Positions 21,421-32,800 of a DNA stretch of 64,000 nt are shown one piece after another. This DNA comes from Littorina saxatilis. Lineage: Eukaryota > Mollusca > Gastropoda > Littorinimorpha > Littorinidae. The stretch lies in contig NC_090246.1 in NCBI RefSeq assembly GCF_037325665.1, forward strand, positions 39,322,434-39,386,433. The letters run 5' to 3'. A program made the position numbers and the translations under genes. Numbering within the stretch: position 1 is the first letter of the stretch; every line of letters begins with the position of its first letter. The notes under the pieces are model-generated. The model was not told the origin of the DNA. It was given only the letters and a program-made list of their open reading frames with translations, and did no database searches.

Positions 21421-21535
21421 GTTATTTGCATTTTTGACCAAAATATGACATTTTACACAAATCTCGCGGTCTCGGAGAACAATGACTGTCTCGATCTGTG
21501 TAAAATGTCATATTTTGGTCAAAAACGCAAATAAC
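21421..21535. mobile_element. Foldback element, 39-bp arms
   Basis: The arms 21421-21459 and 21497-21535 are reverse complements with one mismatch around a 37-bp loop. The arm core is GACCAAAATATGACATTTTA. This is a compact hairpin MITE with no coding sequence. Confidence 0.85.
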
Positions 21536-21940
21536 GTATAATGTCCAACATGCTAGGATATTCACAACTCTACGGACACTGACTTCACGTTTACTGAGAG
21601 TAGGAGGAGTGTTTCAGGATTCTTCTCGTTCACTTAAAAGTTCGGTGGTAATCATAAAACTTCAAAAGTTAATGTAACTCAAGTTGTAAGTTGACATACA
21701 AAAAAGTTTGGGATTTTTCGATACGATGTTTCTCACCTAGCTGAAGTGTGGACGTTGAGGTCCTTTTAGCTTAACAGTGGCATCATCCAAGTTCAAGCAA
21801 CATTTAAAACAAGAATTTGAAAACGTCTCGGGGTTCGAGAGATGATAGGACTTTTATTGTATGTGTTCCTTTATTTATCATCCATTAACTTATCGATCTA
21901 TTTATTCGTCTGGTCTCGCCCCTCCCGTCCCTTTCCTCCA
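21536..21940. other. Gene-free unique sequence
   Basis: Nothing recognisable. Confidence 0.4.
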
Positions 21941-23050
21941 AGCCAATAAGAGAGCAGCATAGCATGACGCAACGTGCAGAGAAGCCAATAAGAGAGCAGC
22001 ATAGCATGACGCAACGTACAGAGAAGCCAATAAGAGTGCAGCATAGCATGACGCAACGTGCAGAGAAGCCAATAAGAGAGCAGCATAGCATGACGCAACG
22101 TGCAGAGAAGCCAATAAGAGTGCAGCATAGCATGACGCAACGTGCAGAGAAGCCAATAAGAGAGCAGCATAGCATGACGCAACGTGCAGAGAAGCCAATA
22201 AGAGAGCAGCATAGCATGACGCAACGTGCAGAGAAGCCAATAAGAGAGCAGCATAGCATGACGCAACGTGCAGAGAAGCCAATAAGAGAGCAGCATAGCA
22301 TGACGCAACGTGCAGAGAAGCCAGTAAGAGAGCAGCATAGCATGACGCAACGTGCAGAGAAGCCAATAAGAGAGCAGCATAGCATGACGCAACGTGCAGA
22401 GAAGCCAATAAGAGAGCAGCATAGCATGACGCAACGTGCAGAGAAGCCAATAAGAGAGCAGCATAGCATGACGCAACGTGCAGAGAAGCCAATAAGAGAA
22501 CAGCATAGCATGACGCAACATGCAGAGAAGTCAATAAGAGAGCAGCATAGCATGACGCAACGTGCAGAGAAGCCAATAAGAGAGCAGCATAGCATGACGC
22601 AACGTGCAGAGAAGCCAATAAGAGAGCAGCATAGCATGACGCAACGTGCAGAGAAGCCAATAAGAGAGCAGCATAGCATGACGCAACGTGCAGAGAAGCC
22701 AATAAGAGAGCAGCATAGCATGACGCAACGTACAGAGAAGCCAATAAGAGAGCAGCATAGCATGACGCAACGTGCAGAGAAGCCAATAAGAGAGCAGCAT
22801 AGCATGACGCAACGTGCAGAGAAGCCAATAAGAGAGCAGCATAGCATGACGCAACGTGCAGAGAAGCCAGTAAGAGAGCAGCATAGCATGACGCAACGCT
22901 TGCAACGTACAGAGAAGCCAATAAGAGAGCAGCATAGCATGACGCAACGTACAGAGAAGCCAATAAGAGAGCAGCATAGCATGACGCAACGTGCAGAGAA
23001 GCCAGTAAGAGAGCAGCATAGCATGACGCAACGCTTGCAACGTGCAGGGA
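21941..23050. repeat. 42-bp minisatellite, 26 copies
   Basis: The unit is AGCCAATAAGAGAGCAGCAT plus AGCATGACGCAACGTGCAGAGA. Starts are at 21941 and every 42 bp to 22865. Copies 23 and 26 are 51 bp because of an extra 9 bp (CTTGCAACG). Each unit carries a CCAAT pentamer and a TGACGCAA octamer. The long open frames on both strands (to 419 codons) are artefacts of a period divisible by 3. Confidence 0.95.
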
Positions 23051-23453
23051 AGAAACATGACTTGTATGTATGCATTAGACGGCATGAGTTGTCACTCATT
23101 ACTCTACCACGCTCACACGTTCCTTTGAGGCATTCAATTGACACATTTCTTTTTTTTTCTTTTCTCTTTTTCTTTTTTAATTGACACGAGGTTTTCCATG
23201 TTATCTACATTTGAAGATTAATACCAGCACATATTTCTTTTCAATATTAAACCACACCACACTTTTTTTTCAGGCCTTGCCTTACAATTTCTCATGCCAC
23301 CTCAGGCGTTTCATGTCACCGACTCTTTATGAGTGTGCAGAGAGATTAGAGTTACTCTTTATTCTGTGGATTTTGTGTGTGCATTTCTCGACACATTATG
23401 AATGTCTAAAGATTAATGTTCTCTCTATTCTGTGCTGTTTTTATTCTCGTCAG
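23051..23453. other. Gene-free AT-rich sequence
   Basis: Poly-pyrimidine tracts are at 23148-23178 and 23255-23270. The last 30 bp lead into the acceptor at 23453. Confidence 0.4.
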
Positions 23454-23547
23454 TCATGTATGTTTTGCGAGCGACATGCGGTGGCGAGGGAGAGAGGCAG
23501 GTTGTCGGTTCACCCCTCGTACACGGGGGATAACCGGCTATACAGTG
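23454..23547 (+). CDS. Candidate exon of unknown gene with amplified 3' end
   Basis: The acceptor TGTTTTTATTCTCGTCAG ends at 23453 and is strong. The frame then reads SCMFCERHAVARERGRLSVH and PSYTGDNRLYS, up to the donor GTAAGC at 23548. The last ~39 nt plus the donor and 18 bp of intron form the unit of the 57-bp array that follows. No protein family is recognised. The evidence is the two splice sites and their position relative to the array. Confidence 0.35.
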
Positions 23548-23907
23548 GTAAGCTGGTCAACACTGTTCACCCCTCGTACACGGGGGATAACCGGCTATAC
23601 AGTGGTAAGCTGGTCAACACTGTTCACCCCTCGTACACGGGGGATAACCGGCCATACAGTGGTAAGCTGGTCAACACTGTTCACCCCTCGTACACGGGGG
23701 ATAACCGGCTATACAGTGGTAAGCTGGTCAACACTGTTCACCCCTCGTACACGGGGGATAACCGGCTATACAGTGGTAAGCTGGTCAACACTGTTCACCC
23801 CTCGTACACGGGGGATAACCGGCTATACAGTGGTAAGCTGGTCAACACTGTTCACCCCTCGTACACGGGGGATAACCGGCTATACAGTGGTAAGCTGGTC
23901 AACACTG
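23509..23907. repeat. 57-bp tandem repeat, 7 copies, each with a GTAAGC donor
   Basis: The unit is TTCACCCCTCGTACACGGGG plus GATAACCGGCTATACAGTG and GTAAGCTGGTCAACACTG. Exact 57-bp spacing runs from 23509 to 23851. One substitution (GGCCATACAG) occurs in the third copy. Confidence 0.95.
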
Positions 23908-24354
23908 TTCAACACTCGATTCGGCCTGCATTTTCCCGTTTTACCACAAAGTTGTTGATTTCTGTCTGGATTAAAGGCGAGTTACTGCATCTGCGATGAC
24001 TAACTTTGTTTCGAAATGCATAATATGTTGAAGAAGGATTTGCGTTTTCCCCTATTTGAATGTTAAAACCAGAAATCGTGGTGACGAAGCACCGGAAATG
24101 GCTGCTCGGTGGGTTTCAAATGTAGAAATGCGCTTGTTTTTACAAATACAGCTCGTATTCAGCTTCGGTACCCCGTGACAAAGGAGTCATACTTGATGCA
24201 AGGAGTGCTATTGTCGGGGTGGAATCATTCGTTAGAGCGTGCAGGCGAGAGGCGGTCAAATATGCGAGATGATCGTACACCGTCGCGAATGGGGCAGCAG
24301 ACGCATAATCCGGTTTGATGTATAATTTTCTGTTAAACTAGACATTCGAACACT
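23908..24354. other. Gene-free unique sequence
   Basis: Nothing recognisable. Confidence 0.4.
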
Positions 24355-24535
24355 CTCTCTCATTTCCTCTTTCTCTTTCTGTGTGTCTCTGTGTCTTTCT
24401 CTCTGTCTCTGTGTCTGCGTCTCTGTCTCTGTCTCTCTCAGACAGACACAGAGAGAGACAGAGAGAGAGACAGAGAGACAGAGAGAGAAAGAGACAGAAA
24501 GAGGGAGAGACAGAGACAGACAGAGACAGACAGAA
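24355..24535. repeat. Inverted simple repeat: (TCTC/TCTG)n then (GAGA/CAGA)n
   Basis: A pyrimidine tract (24355-24439) is followed at once by its purine complement (24440-24535), giving a long imperfect hairpin centred near 24440. Confidence 0.85.
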
Positions 24536-24990
24536 ATAGTTGGTACTAATCTTGGTACAAAACCAGTATTTTCAGTTATACCAAGCCATAGCTCCACAAG
24601 ACTCATAACTCCCCAATAACTCCCCGCAACGTCGAGTCCTGGGGTAAACGGTTGTTGTCTAACACGCCAGCTAAGCATGGAGTCGAGAAAAGGTTCTTTG
24701 AGCGGACACACTCTGCTTTCACAAAAACTTCTCATCCATCTGTTGTGACGGGCGTAAAAGAGCGTAAAAGCGGAAACAGTGTTGGCCATTCTCTCTTTGT
24801 TGTGGCAGAAGGTCGGCGAGAGTTTTAACTGGTCGGTTGCGTGGTTGTTGTTCAGAGGAATTAAAGCCACGGTGGCAAGTCTGGGCAGTATGTAGGCAAT
24901 ACCATCACGTGGTTTCCAACAATGAAAAAAGTCTTCATTGTAAGTTCCACCTCTTACCTATGGATAGTTACAGAAGCTATGAATTGAATA
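24536..24990. other. Gene-free unique sequence; one unsupported minus-strand open frame
   Basis: The minus strand is open over 24540-24870 and contains MANTVSAFTLFYARHNRWMR, with no recognised family and no clear splice sites. It runs on into the simple repeat to the left, so it is not called as a gene. Confidence 0.3.
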
Positions 24991-24994
24991 GTGG

Positions 24995-24996
<2 letters not shown>

Positions 24997-25062
<66 letters not shown>
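24997..25062. repeat. (AAT)n microsatellite, about 21 units
   Basis: An uninterrupted ATA/TAA trinucleotide run. Confidence 0.95.
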
Positions 25063-25064
<2 letters not shown>

Positions 25065-25118
25065 TTATGATAATGTCAACAAGACCTGTTGATACAGCGC
25101 GAAGCACAGAATGAGTCT

Positions 25119-28100
25119 GTTGGCACCGCTCTGTTCCAATGACTCGCTGAAGAACAATCTGAGTGGTATGACACCGCTCTGTTCCAATGACTCGCTGAAG
25201 AACAATCTGAGTGGTATGACACCGCTCTGTTCCAATGACTCGCTGAAGAACAATCTGAGTGGTATGACACCGCTCTGTTCCAATGACTCGCTGAAGAACA
25301 ATGTGAGTGGTATGACACCGCTCTGTTCCAATGACTCGCTGAAGAACAATCTGAGTGGTATGGCACCGCTCTGTTCCAATGACTCGCTGAAGAACAATGT
25401 GAGTGGTATGGCACCGCTCTGTTCCAGTGACTCGCTGAAGAACAATCTGAGTGGTATGACACCGCTCTGTTCCAGTGACTCGCCGAAGAACAATCTGAGT
25501 GGTATGACACCGCTCTGTTCCAATGACTCGCTGAAGAACAATGTGAGTGGTATGACACCGCTCTGTTCCAATGACTCGCTGAAGAACAATGTGAGTGGTA
25601 TGGCACCGCTCTGTTCCAATGACTCGCTGAAGAACAATCTGAGTGGTATGACACCGCTCTGTTCCAATGACTCGCTGAAGAACAATCTGAGTGGTATGAC
25701 ACCGCCCTGTTCCAATGACTCGCCGAAGAACAATCTGAGTGGTATGACACCGCTCTGTTCCAATGACTCGCTGAAGAACAATCTGAGTGGTATGACACCG
25801 CTCTGTTCCAATGACTCGCTGAAGAACAATGTGAGTGGTATGACACCGCTCTGTTCCAATGACTCGCTGAAGAACAATGTGAGTGGTATGACACCGCTCT
25901 GTTCCAATGACTCGCTGAAGAACAATCTGAGTGGTATGACACCGCTCTGTTCCAATGACTCGCTGTAGAACAATGTGAGTGGTATGGCACCGCTCTGTTC
26001 CAATGACTCGCTGAAGAACAATGTGAGTGGTATGACACCGCTCTGTTCCAATGACTCGCTGAAGAACAATCTGAGTGGTATGCACCGCTCTGTTCCAATG
26101 ACTCGCTGAAGAACAATCTGAGTGGTATGACACCGCTCTGTTCCAATGACTCGCTGAAGAACAATCTGAGTGGTATGACACCGCTCTGTTCCAATGACTC
26201 GCTGAAGAACAATGTGAGTGGTATGACACCGCTCTGTTCCAATGACTCGCTGAAGAACAATCTGAGTGGTATGACACCGCTCTGTTCCAATGACTCGCTG
26301 AAGAACAATGTGAGTGGTATGACACCGCTCTGTTCCAATGACTCGCTGAAGAACAATCTGAGTGGTATGACACCGCTCTGTTCCAATGACTCGCTGAAGA
26401 ACAATCTGAGTGGTATGACACCGCTCTGTTCCAATGACTCGCTGAAGAACAATGTGAGTGGTATGACACCGCTCTGTTCCAATGACTCGCTGAAGAACAA
26501 TCTGAGTGGTATGGCACCGCTCTGTTCCAATGACTCGCTGAAGAACAATCTGAGTGGTATGACACCGCTCTGTTCCAATGACTCGCTGAAGAACAATGTG
26601 AGTGGTATGACACCGCTCTGTTCCAATGACTCGCTGAAGAACAATCTGAGTGGTATGACACCGCTCTGTTCCAATGACTCGCTGAAGAACAATGTGAGTG
26701 GTATGACACCGCTCTGTTCCAATGACTCGCTGAAGAACAATCTGAGTGGTATGACACCGCTCTGTTCCAATGACTCGCTGAAGAACAATCTGAGTGGTAT
26801 GGCACCGCTCTGTTCCAATGACTCGCTGAAGAACAATGTGAGTGGTATGACACCGCTCTGTTCCAATGACTCGCTGAAGAACAATCTGAGTGGTATGACA
26901 CCGCTCTGTTCCAATGACTCGCTGAAGAACAATCTGAGTGGTATGACACCGCTCTGTTCCAATGACTCGCTGAAGAACAATCTGAGTGGTATGACACCGC
27001 TCTGTTCCAATGACTCGCTGAAGAACAATCTGAGTGGTATGACACCGCTCTGTTCCAATGACTCGCTGAAGAACAATCTGAGTGGTATGACACCGCTCTG
27101 TTCCAATGACTCGCTGAAGAACAATCTGAGTGGTATGACACCGCTCTGTTCCAATGACTCGCTGAAGAACAATCTGAGTGGTATGACACCGCTCTGTTCC
27201 AATGACTCGCTGAAGAACAATCTGAGTGGTATGACACCGCTCTGTTCCAATGACTCGCTGAAGAACAATCTGAGTGGTATGACACCGCTCTGTTCCAATG
27301 ACTCGCTGAAGAACAATCTGAGTGGTATGACACCGCTCTGTTCCAATGACTCGCTGAAGAACAATCTGAGTGTATGACACCGCTCTGTTCCAATGACTCG
27401 CTGAAGAACAATCTGAGTGGTATGGCACCGCTCTGTTCCAATGACTCGCTGAAGAACAATCTGAGTGTATGACACCGCTCTGTTCCAATGACTCGCTGAA
27501 GAACAATCTGAGTGGTATGGCACCGCTCTGTTCCAATGACTCGCTGAAGAACAATCTGAGTGGTATGACACCGCTCTGTTCCAATGACTCGCTGAAGAAC
27601 AATCTGAGTGGTATGACACCGCTCTGTTCCAATGACTCGCTGAAGAACAATCTGAGTGGTATGACACCGCTCTGTTCCAATGACTCGCTGAAGAACAATC
27701 TGAGTGGTATGACACCGCTCTGTTCCAATGACTCGCTGAAGAACAATGTGAGTGGTATGACACCGCTCTGTTCCAATGACTCGCTGAAGAACAATCTGAG
27801 TGGTATGACACCGCTCTGTTCCAATGACTCGCTGAAGAACAATCTGAGTGGTATGACACCGCTCTGTTCCAATGACTCGCTGAAGAACAATCTGAGTGGT
27901 ATGACACCGCTCTGTTCCAGTGACTCGCTGAAGAACAATCTGAGTGGTATGACACCGCTCTGTTCCAATGACTCGCTGAAGAACAATCTGAGTGGTATGG
28001 CACCGCTCTGTTCCAATGACTCGCTGAAGAACAATCTGAGTGGTATGACACCGCTCTGTTCCAGTGACTCGCTGAAGAACAATCTGAGTGGTATGACACC

Positions 28101-28266
28101 GCTCTGTTCCAATGACTCGCTGAAGAACAATCTGAGTGTATGACACCGCTCTGTTCCAATGACTCGCTGAAGAACAATCTGAGTGGTATGGCACCGCTCT
28201 GTTCCAATGACTCGCTGAAGAACAATCTGAGTGGTATGACACCGCTCTGTTCCAATGACTCGCTGT
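25119..28266. repeat. 48-bp minisatellite, about 66 copies
   Basis: The unit is GTATGACACCGCTCTGTTCC plus AATGACTCGCTGAAGAACAA and TCTGAGTG. Three or four copies are one or two bases short (for example near 26082, 27371, 27467 and 28138), which shifts frame. The principal variant is CAATCTGAG/CAATGTGAG; the G form creates GTGAGT and is confined to part of the array. Open frames above 1000 codons on the minus strand are artefacts. The last copy passes into non-repeated sequence reading LYEEGKRGPSRLREVHFGKL. Confidence 0.95.
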
Positions 28267-28404
28267 ATGAGGAAGGCAAGAGAGGGCCAAGTCGACTACG
28301 AGAAGTACACTTCGGGAAGCTGCTGGCCGGACGGAGCTTTAGCACTGAGTTTTCGGTAAAAAGACTGTATGTAGTCTTCGCGAAGTCGACTTCGGGCTCA
28401 ATTG

Positions 28405-28606
28405 AGGACCGTCTTTAGAGTTTGGATCAGAATTGGAGTTCGAGTTAGGGACATGCATTACCAACATTAAGGACCGTCTTTAGAGTTTGGATCAGAATTG
28501 GAGTTCGAGTTAGGGACATGCATTACCAACATTAAGGACCGTCTTTAGAGCCCCGGTTTGGATTAAAATTCGAGTTCGAGTTAGGGACATGCATTACCAA
28601 CATTAA
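28405..28606. repeat. 65-bp tandem repeat, 3 copies
   Basis: AGGACCGTCTTTAGAG recurs at 28405, 28470 and 28535. The third copy is diverged after TTTAGAG. Confidence 0.92.
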
Positions 28607-28968
28607 GCGCTGCCAGAGACAATGTCGCTTGTATTGGGCAGAGGGGGGGGGGGTGTTTGTGCAGTAGAACACACACCACGCAGAATGCCACATGAATCAT
28701 GACTGCCCACACCACCAATAACCGTTTAACATCGACACCAACCTCTCCGGGGAATAGCGCGAACGTGGCCGCACGGTTTGATGTTTGAATCCATACAATA
28801 ACAGGAATCCAGTGAAGCAATGAATGCAGTGGTCACGCCCCAGTGGTCACGGAGTGTGAAATCGTGAACGGGTGTATAAGCGTAACTCACAATGGGGTCA
28901 GTTGGTCACATTTGTTTTCAATTACTAACGGCTGATCGCGCGGGTAACGAGGCATGTACAACGGTTGT
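28607..28968. other. Gene-free unique sequence
   Basis: No exon is supported. A G run is at 28643-28652. Confidence 0.4.
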
Positions 28969-29325
28969 GTGTCTGCTGTGTGTGTGAGTGTGTCTGCTGT
29001 GTGTGTGAGTGTGTCTGCTGTGTGTGTGAGTGTGTCTGCTGTGTGTGTGAGTGTGTCTGCTGTGTGTGTGAGTGTGTCTGCTGTGTGTGTGAGTGTGTCT
29101 GCTGTGTGTGTGAGTGTGTCTGCTGTGTGTGTGAGTGTGTCTGCTGTGTGTGTGAGTGTGTCTGCTGTGTGTGTGAGTGTGTCTGCTGTGTGTGTGAGTG
29201 TGTCTGCTGTGTGTGTGAGTGTGTCTGCTGTGTGTGTGAGTGTGTCTGCTGTGTGTGTGAGTGTGTCTGCTGTGTGTGTGAGTGTGTCTGCTGTGTGTGT
29301 GAGTGTGTCTGCTGTGTGTGTGTGT
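28969..29325. repeat. 21-bp minisatellite, 17 copies
   Basis: The unit is GTGTCTGCTGTGTGTGTGAG plus T, exactly periodic from 28969 to 29305. It probably grew out of a TG microsatellite. Confidence 0.95.
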
Positions 29326-29635
29326 GTGGGTTAGGCATACCGATGGTTGCATTCTGTGTGTGTTGGGAAAATCAATAATCGAACGAATGGAACATGGCGT
29401 AATGTCGTGTCGTGTTTATTGGTAAAATAATTAGCCTGCGAAAGACTTGTTCATGATGTGTGTGCGTGCATATACGCTTAATTGGAGAGTATTTTTGGTT
29501 TGTTTGATTTGTTTGTGTGGAAACAATCTCGTGGTAGGTCAGAGTCAGAGTCAGAGTCAGAGGCTATTTGAACTATTCGCACTTGCTCAACTAACTTGCC
29601 TGTTCTGTCAAAAGGCCAAATTGTGTTTGCTTGAT
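29326..29635. other. Gene-free unique sequence
   Basis: Nothing recognisable apart from three CAGAGT repeats near 29540-29560. Confidence 0.4.
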
Positions 29636-29678
29636 TGTGTGTGTGTGTGTGTGTGTGTGTGCGTTCGTGCGTGCGTGC

Positions 29679-29713
<35 letters not shown>

Positions 29714-29760
29714 CGTCCGAGTTTGCGTGCGTGCGAGTGTGTACGTGTGTGTGCGAGCGT
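29636..29760. repeat. (TG)n/(CG)TG microsatellite
   Basis: TG run with GTGCG interruptions. Confidence 0.92.
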
Positions 29761-29803
29761 GCGCACGATCGAGTGTTGAAGAGGGGATATTGCTCGCACA
29801 CAC

Positions 29804-32800
29804 GAGTGTTGAAGAGGGGATATTATGATTTCCTAGTTATACATGGGGAAAGTTAGAAGCGGGTGTTGAAGAGGGGATATTATGATTTCCTAGTTATACA
29901 TGGGGAAAGTTAGAAGCGGGTGTTGAAGAGAGGATATTATGATTTCCTAGTTATACATGGGGAAAGTTAGAAGCGGGTGTTGAAGAGGGGATATTATGAT
30001 TTCCTAGTCATACATGGGGAAAGTTAGAAGCGGGTGTTGAAGAGGGGATATTATGATTTCCTAGTTATACATGGGGAAAGTTAGAAGCGGGTGTTGAAGA
30101 GGGGATATTATGATTTCCTAGTTATACATGGGGAAAGTTAGAAGCGGGTGTTGAAGAGGGGATATTATGATTTCCTAGTTATACATGGGGAAAGTTAGAA
30201 GCGGGTGTTGAAGAGGGGATATTATGATTTCCTAGTTATACATGGGGAAAGTTAGAAGCGGGTGTTGAAGAGGGGATATTATGATTTCCTAGTTATACAT
30301 GGGGAAAGTTAGAAGCGGGTGTTGAAGAGGGGATATTATGATTTCCTAGTTATACATGGGGAAAGTTAGAAGCGGGTGTTGAAGAGGGGATATTATGATT
30401 TCCTAGTTATACATGGGGAAAGTTAGAAGCGGGTGTTGAAGAGGGGATATTATGATTTCCTAGTCATACATGGGGAAAGTTAGAAGCGGGTGTTGAAGAG
30501 GGGATATTATGATTTCCTAGTCATACATGGGGAAAGTTAGAAGCGGGTGTTGAAGAGGGGATATTATGATTTCCTAGTTATACATGGGGAAAGTTAGAAG
30601 CGGGTGTTGAAGAGGGGATATTATGATTTCCTAGTTATACATGGGGAAAGTTAGAAGCGGGTGTTGAAGAGGGGATATTATGATTTCCTAGTTATACATG
30701 GGGAAAGTTAGAAGCGGGTGTTGAAGAGGGGATATTATGATTTCCTAGTTATACATGGGGAAAGTTAGAAGCGGGTGTTGAAGAGGGGATATTATGATTT
30801 CCTAGTCATACATGGGGAAAGTTAGAAGCGGGTGTTGAAGAGGGGATATTATGATTTCCTAGTCATACATGGGGAAAGTTAGAAGCGGGTGTTGAAGAGG
30901 GGATATTATGATTTCCTAGTTATACATGGGGAAAGTTAGAAGCGGGTGTTGAAGAGGGGATATTATGATTTCCTAGTTATACATGGGGAAAGTTAGAAGC
31001 GGGTGTTGAAGAGGGGATATTATGATTTCCTAGTTATACATGGGGAAAGTTAGAAGCGGGTGTTGAAGAGGGGATATTATGATTTCCTAGTCATACATGG
31101 GGAAAGTTAGAAGCGGGTGTTGAAGAGGGGATATTATGATTTCCTAGTCATACATGGGGAAAGTTAGAAGCGGGTGTTGAAGAGGGGATATTATGATTTC
31201 CTAGTCATACATGGGGAAAGTTAGAAGCGGGTGTTGAAGAGGGGATATTATGATTTCCTAGTCATACATGGGGAAAGTTAGAAGCGGGTGTTGAAGAGGG
31301 GATATTATGATTTCCTAGTCATACATGGGGAAAGTTAGAAGCGGGTGTTGAAGAGGGGATATTATGATTTCCTAGTCATACATGGGGAAAGTTAGAAGCG
31401 GGTGTTGAAGAGGGGATATTATGATTTCCTAGTCATACATGGGGAAAGTTAGAAGCGGGTGTTGAAGAGGGGATATTATGATTTCCTAGTCATACATGGG
31501 GAAAGTTAGAAGCGGGTGTTGAAGAGGGGATATTATGATTTCCTAGTCATACATGGGGAAAGTTAGAAGCGGGTGTTGAAGAGGGGATATTATGATTTCC
31601 TAGTCATACATGGGGAAAGTTAGAATCGGGTGTTGAAGAGGGGATATTATGATTTCCTAGTCATACATGGGGAAAGTTAGAAGCGGGTGTTGAAGAGGGG
31701 ATATTATGATTTCCTAGTCATACATGGGGAAAGTTAGAAGCGGGTGTTGAAGAGGGGATATTATGATTTCCTAGTCATACATGGGGAAAGTTAGAAGCGG
31801 GTGTTGAAGAGGGGATATTATGATTTCCTAGTCATACATGGGGAAAGTTAGAAGCGGGTGTTGAAGAGGGGATATTATGATTTCCTAGTCATACATGGGG
31901 AAAGTTAGAAGCGGGTGTTGAAGAGAGGATATTATGATTTCCTAGTCATACATGGGGAAAGTTAGAAGCGGGTGTTGAAGAGGGGATATTATGATTTCCT
32001 AGTCATACATGGGGAAAGTTAGAAGCGGGTGTTGAAGAGGGGATATTATGATTTCCTAGTCATACATGGGGAAAGTTAGAAGCGGGTGTTGAAGAGGGGA
32101 TATTATGATTTCCTAGTCATACATGGGGAAAGTTAGAAGCGGGTGTTGAAGAGGGGATATTATGATTTCCTAGTCATACATGGGGAAAGTTAGAAGCGGG
32201 TGTTGAAGAGGGGATATTATGATTTCCTAGTCATACATGGGGAAAGTTAGAAGCGGGTGTTGAAGAGGGGATATTATGATTTCCTAGTTATACATGGGGA
32301 AAGTTAGAAGCGGGTGTTGAAGAGGGGATATTATGATTTCCTAGTCATACATGGGGAAAGTTAGAAGCGGGTGTTGAAGAGGGGATATTATGATTTCCTA
32401 GTCATACATGGGGAAAGTTAGAAGCGGGTGTTGAAGAGGGGATATTATGATTTCCTAGTCATACATGGGGAAAGTTAGAAGCGGGTGTTGAAGAGGGGAT
32501 ATTATGATTTCCTAGTCATACATGGGGAAAGTTAGAAGCGGGTGTTGAAGAGGGGATATTATGATTTCCTAGTCATACATGGGGAAAGTTAGAAGCGGGT
32601 GTTGAAGAGGGGATATTATGATTTCCTAGTCATACATGGGGAAAGTTAGAAGCGGGTGTTGAAGAGGGGATATTATGATTTCCTAGTCATACATGGGGAA
32701 AGTTAGAAGCGGGTGTTGAAGAGGGGATATTATGATTTCCTAGTCATACATGGGGAAAGTTAGAAGCGGGTGTTGAAGAGGGGATATTATGATTTCCTAG

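Noticed and set aside
24540-24870. Minus-strand coding exon of about 110 residues
   Set aside because: The composition is plausible but no family, start or splice sites could be recognised, and the frame ends in a simple repeat.
24958-28345. Minus-strand open frames of over 1000 codons
   Set aside because: Products of the 48-bp repeat read in alternating frames; no start context, no non-repeat domain.
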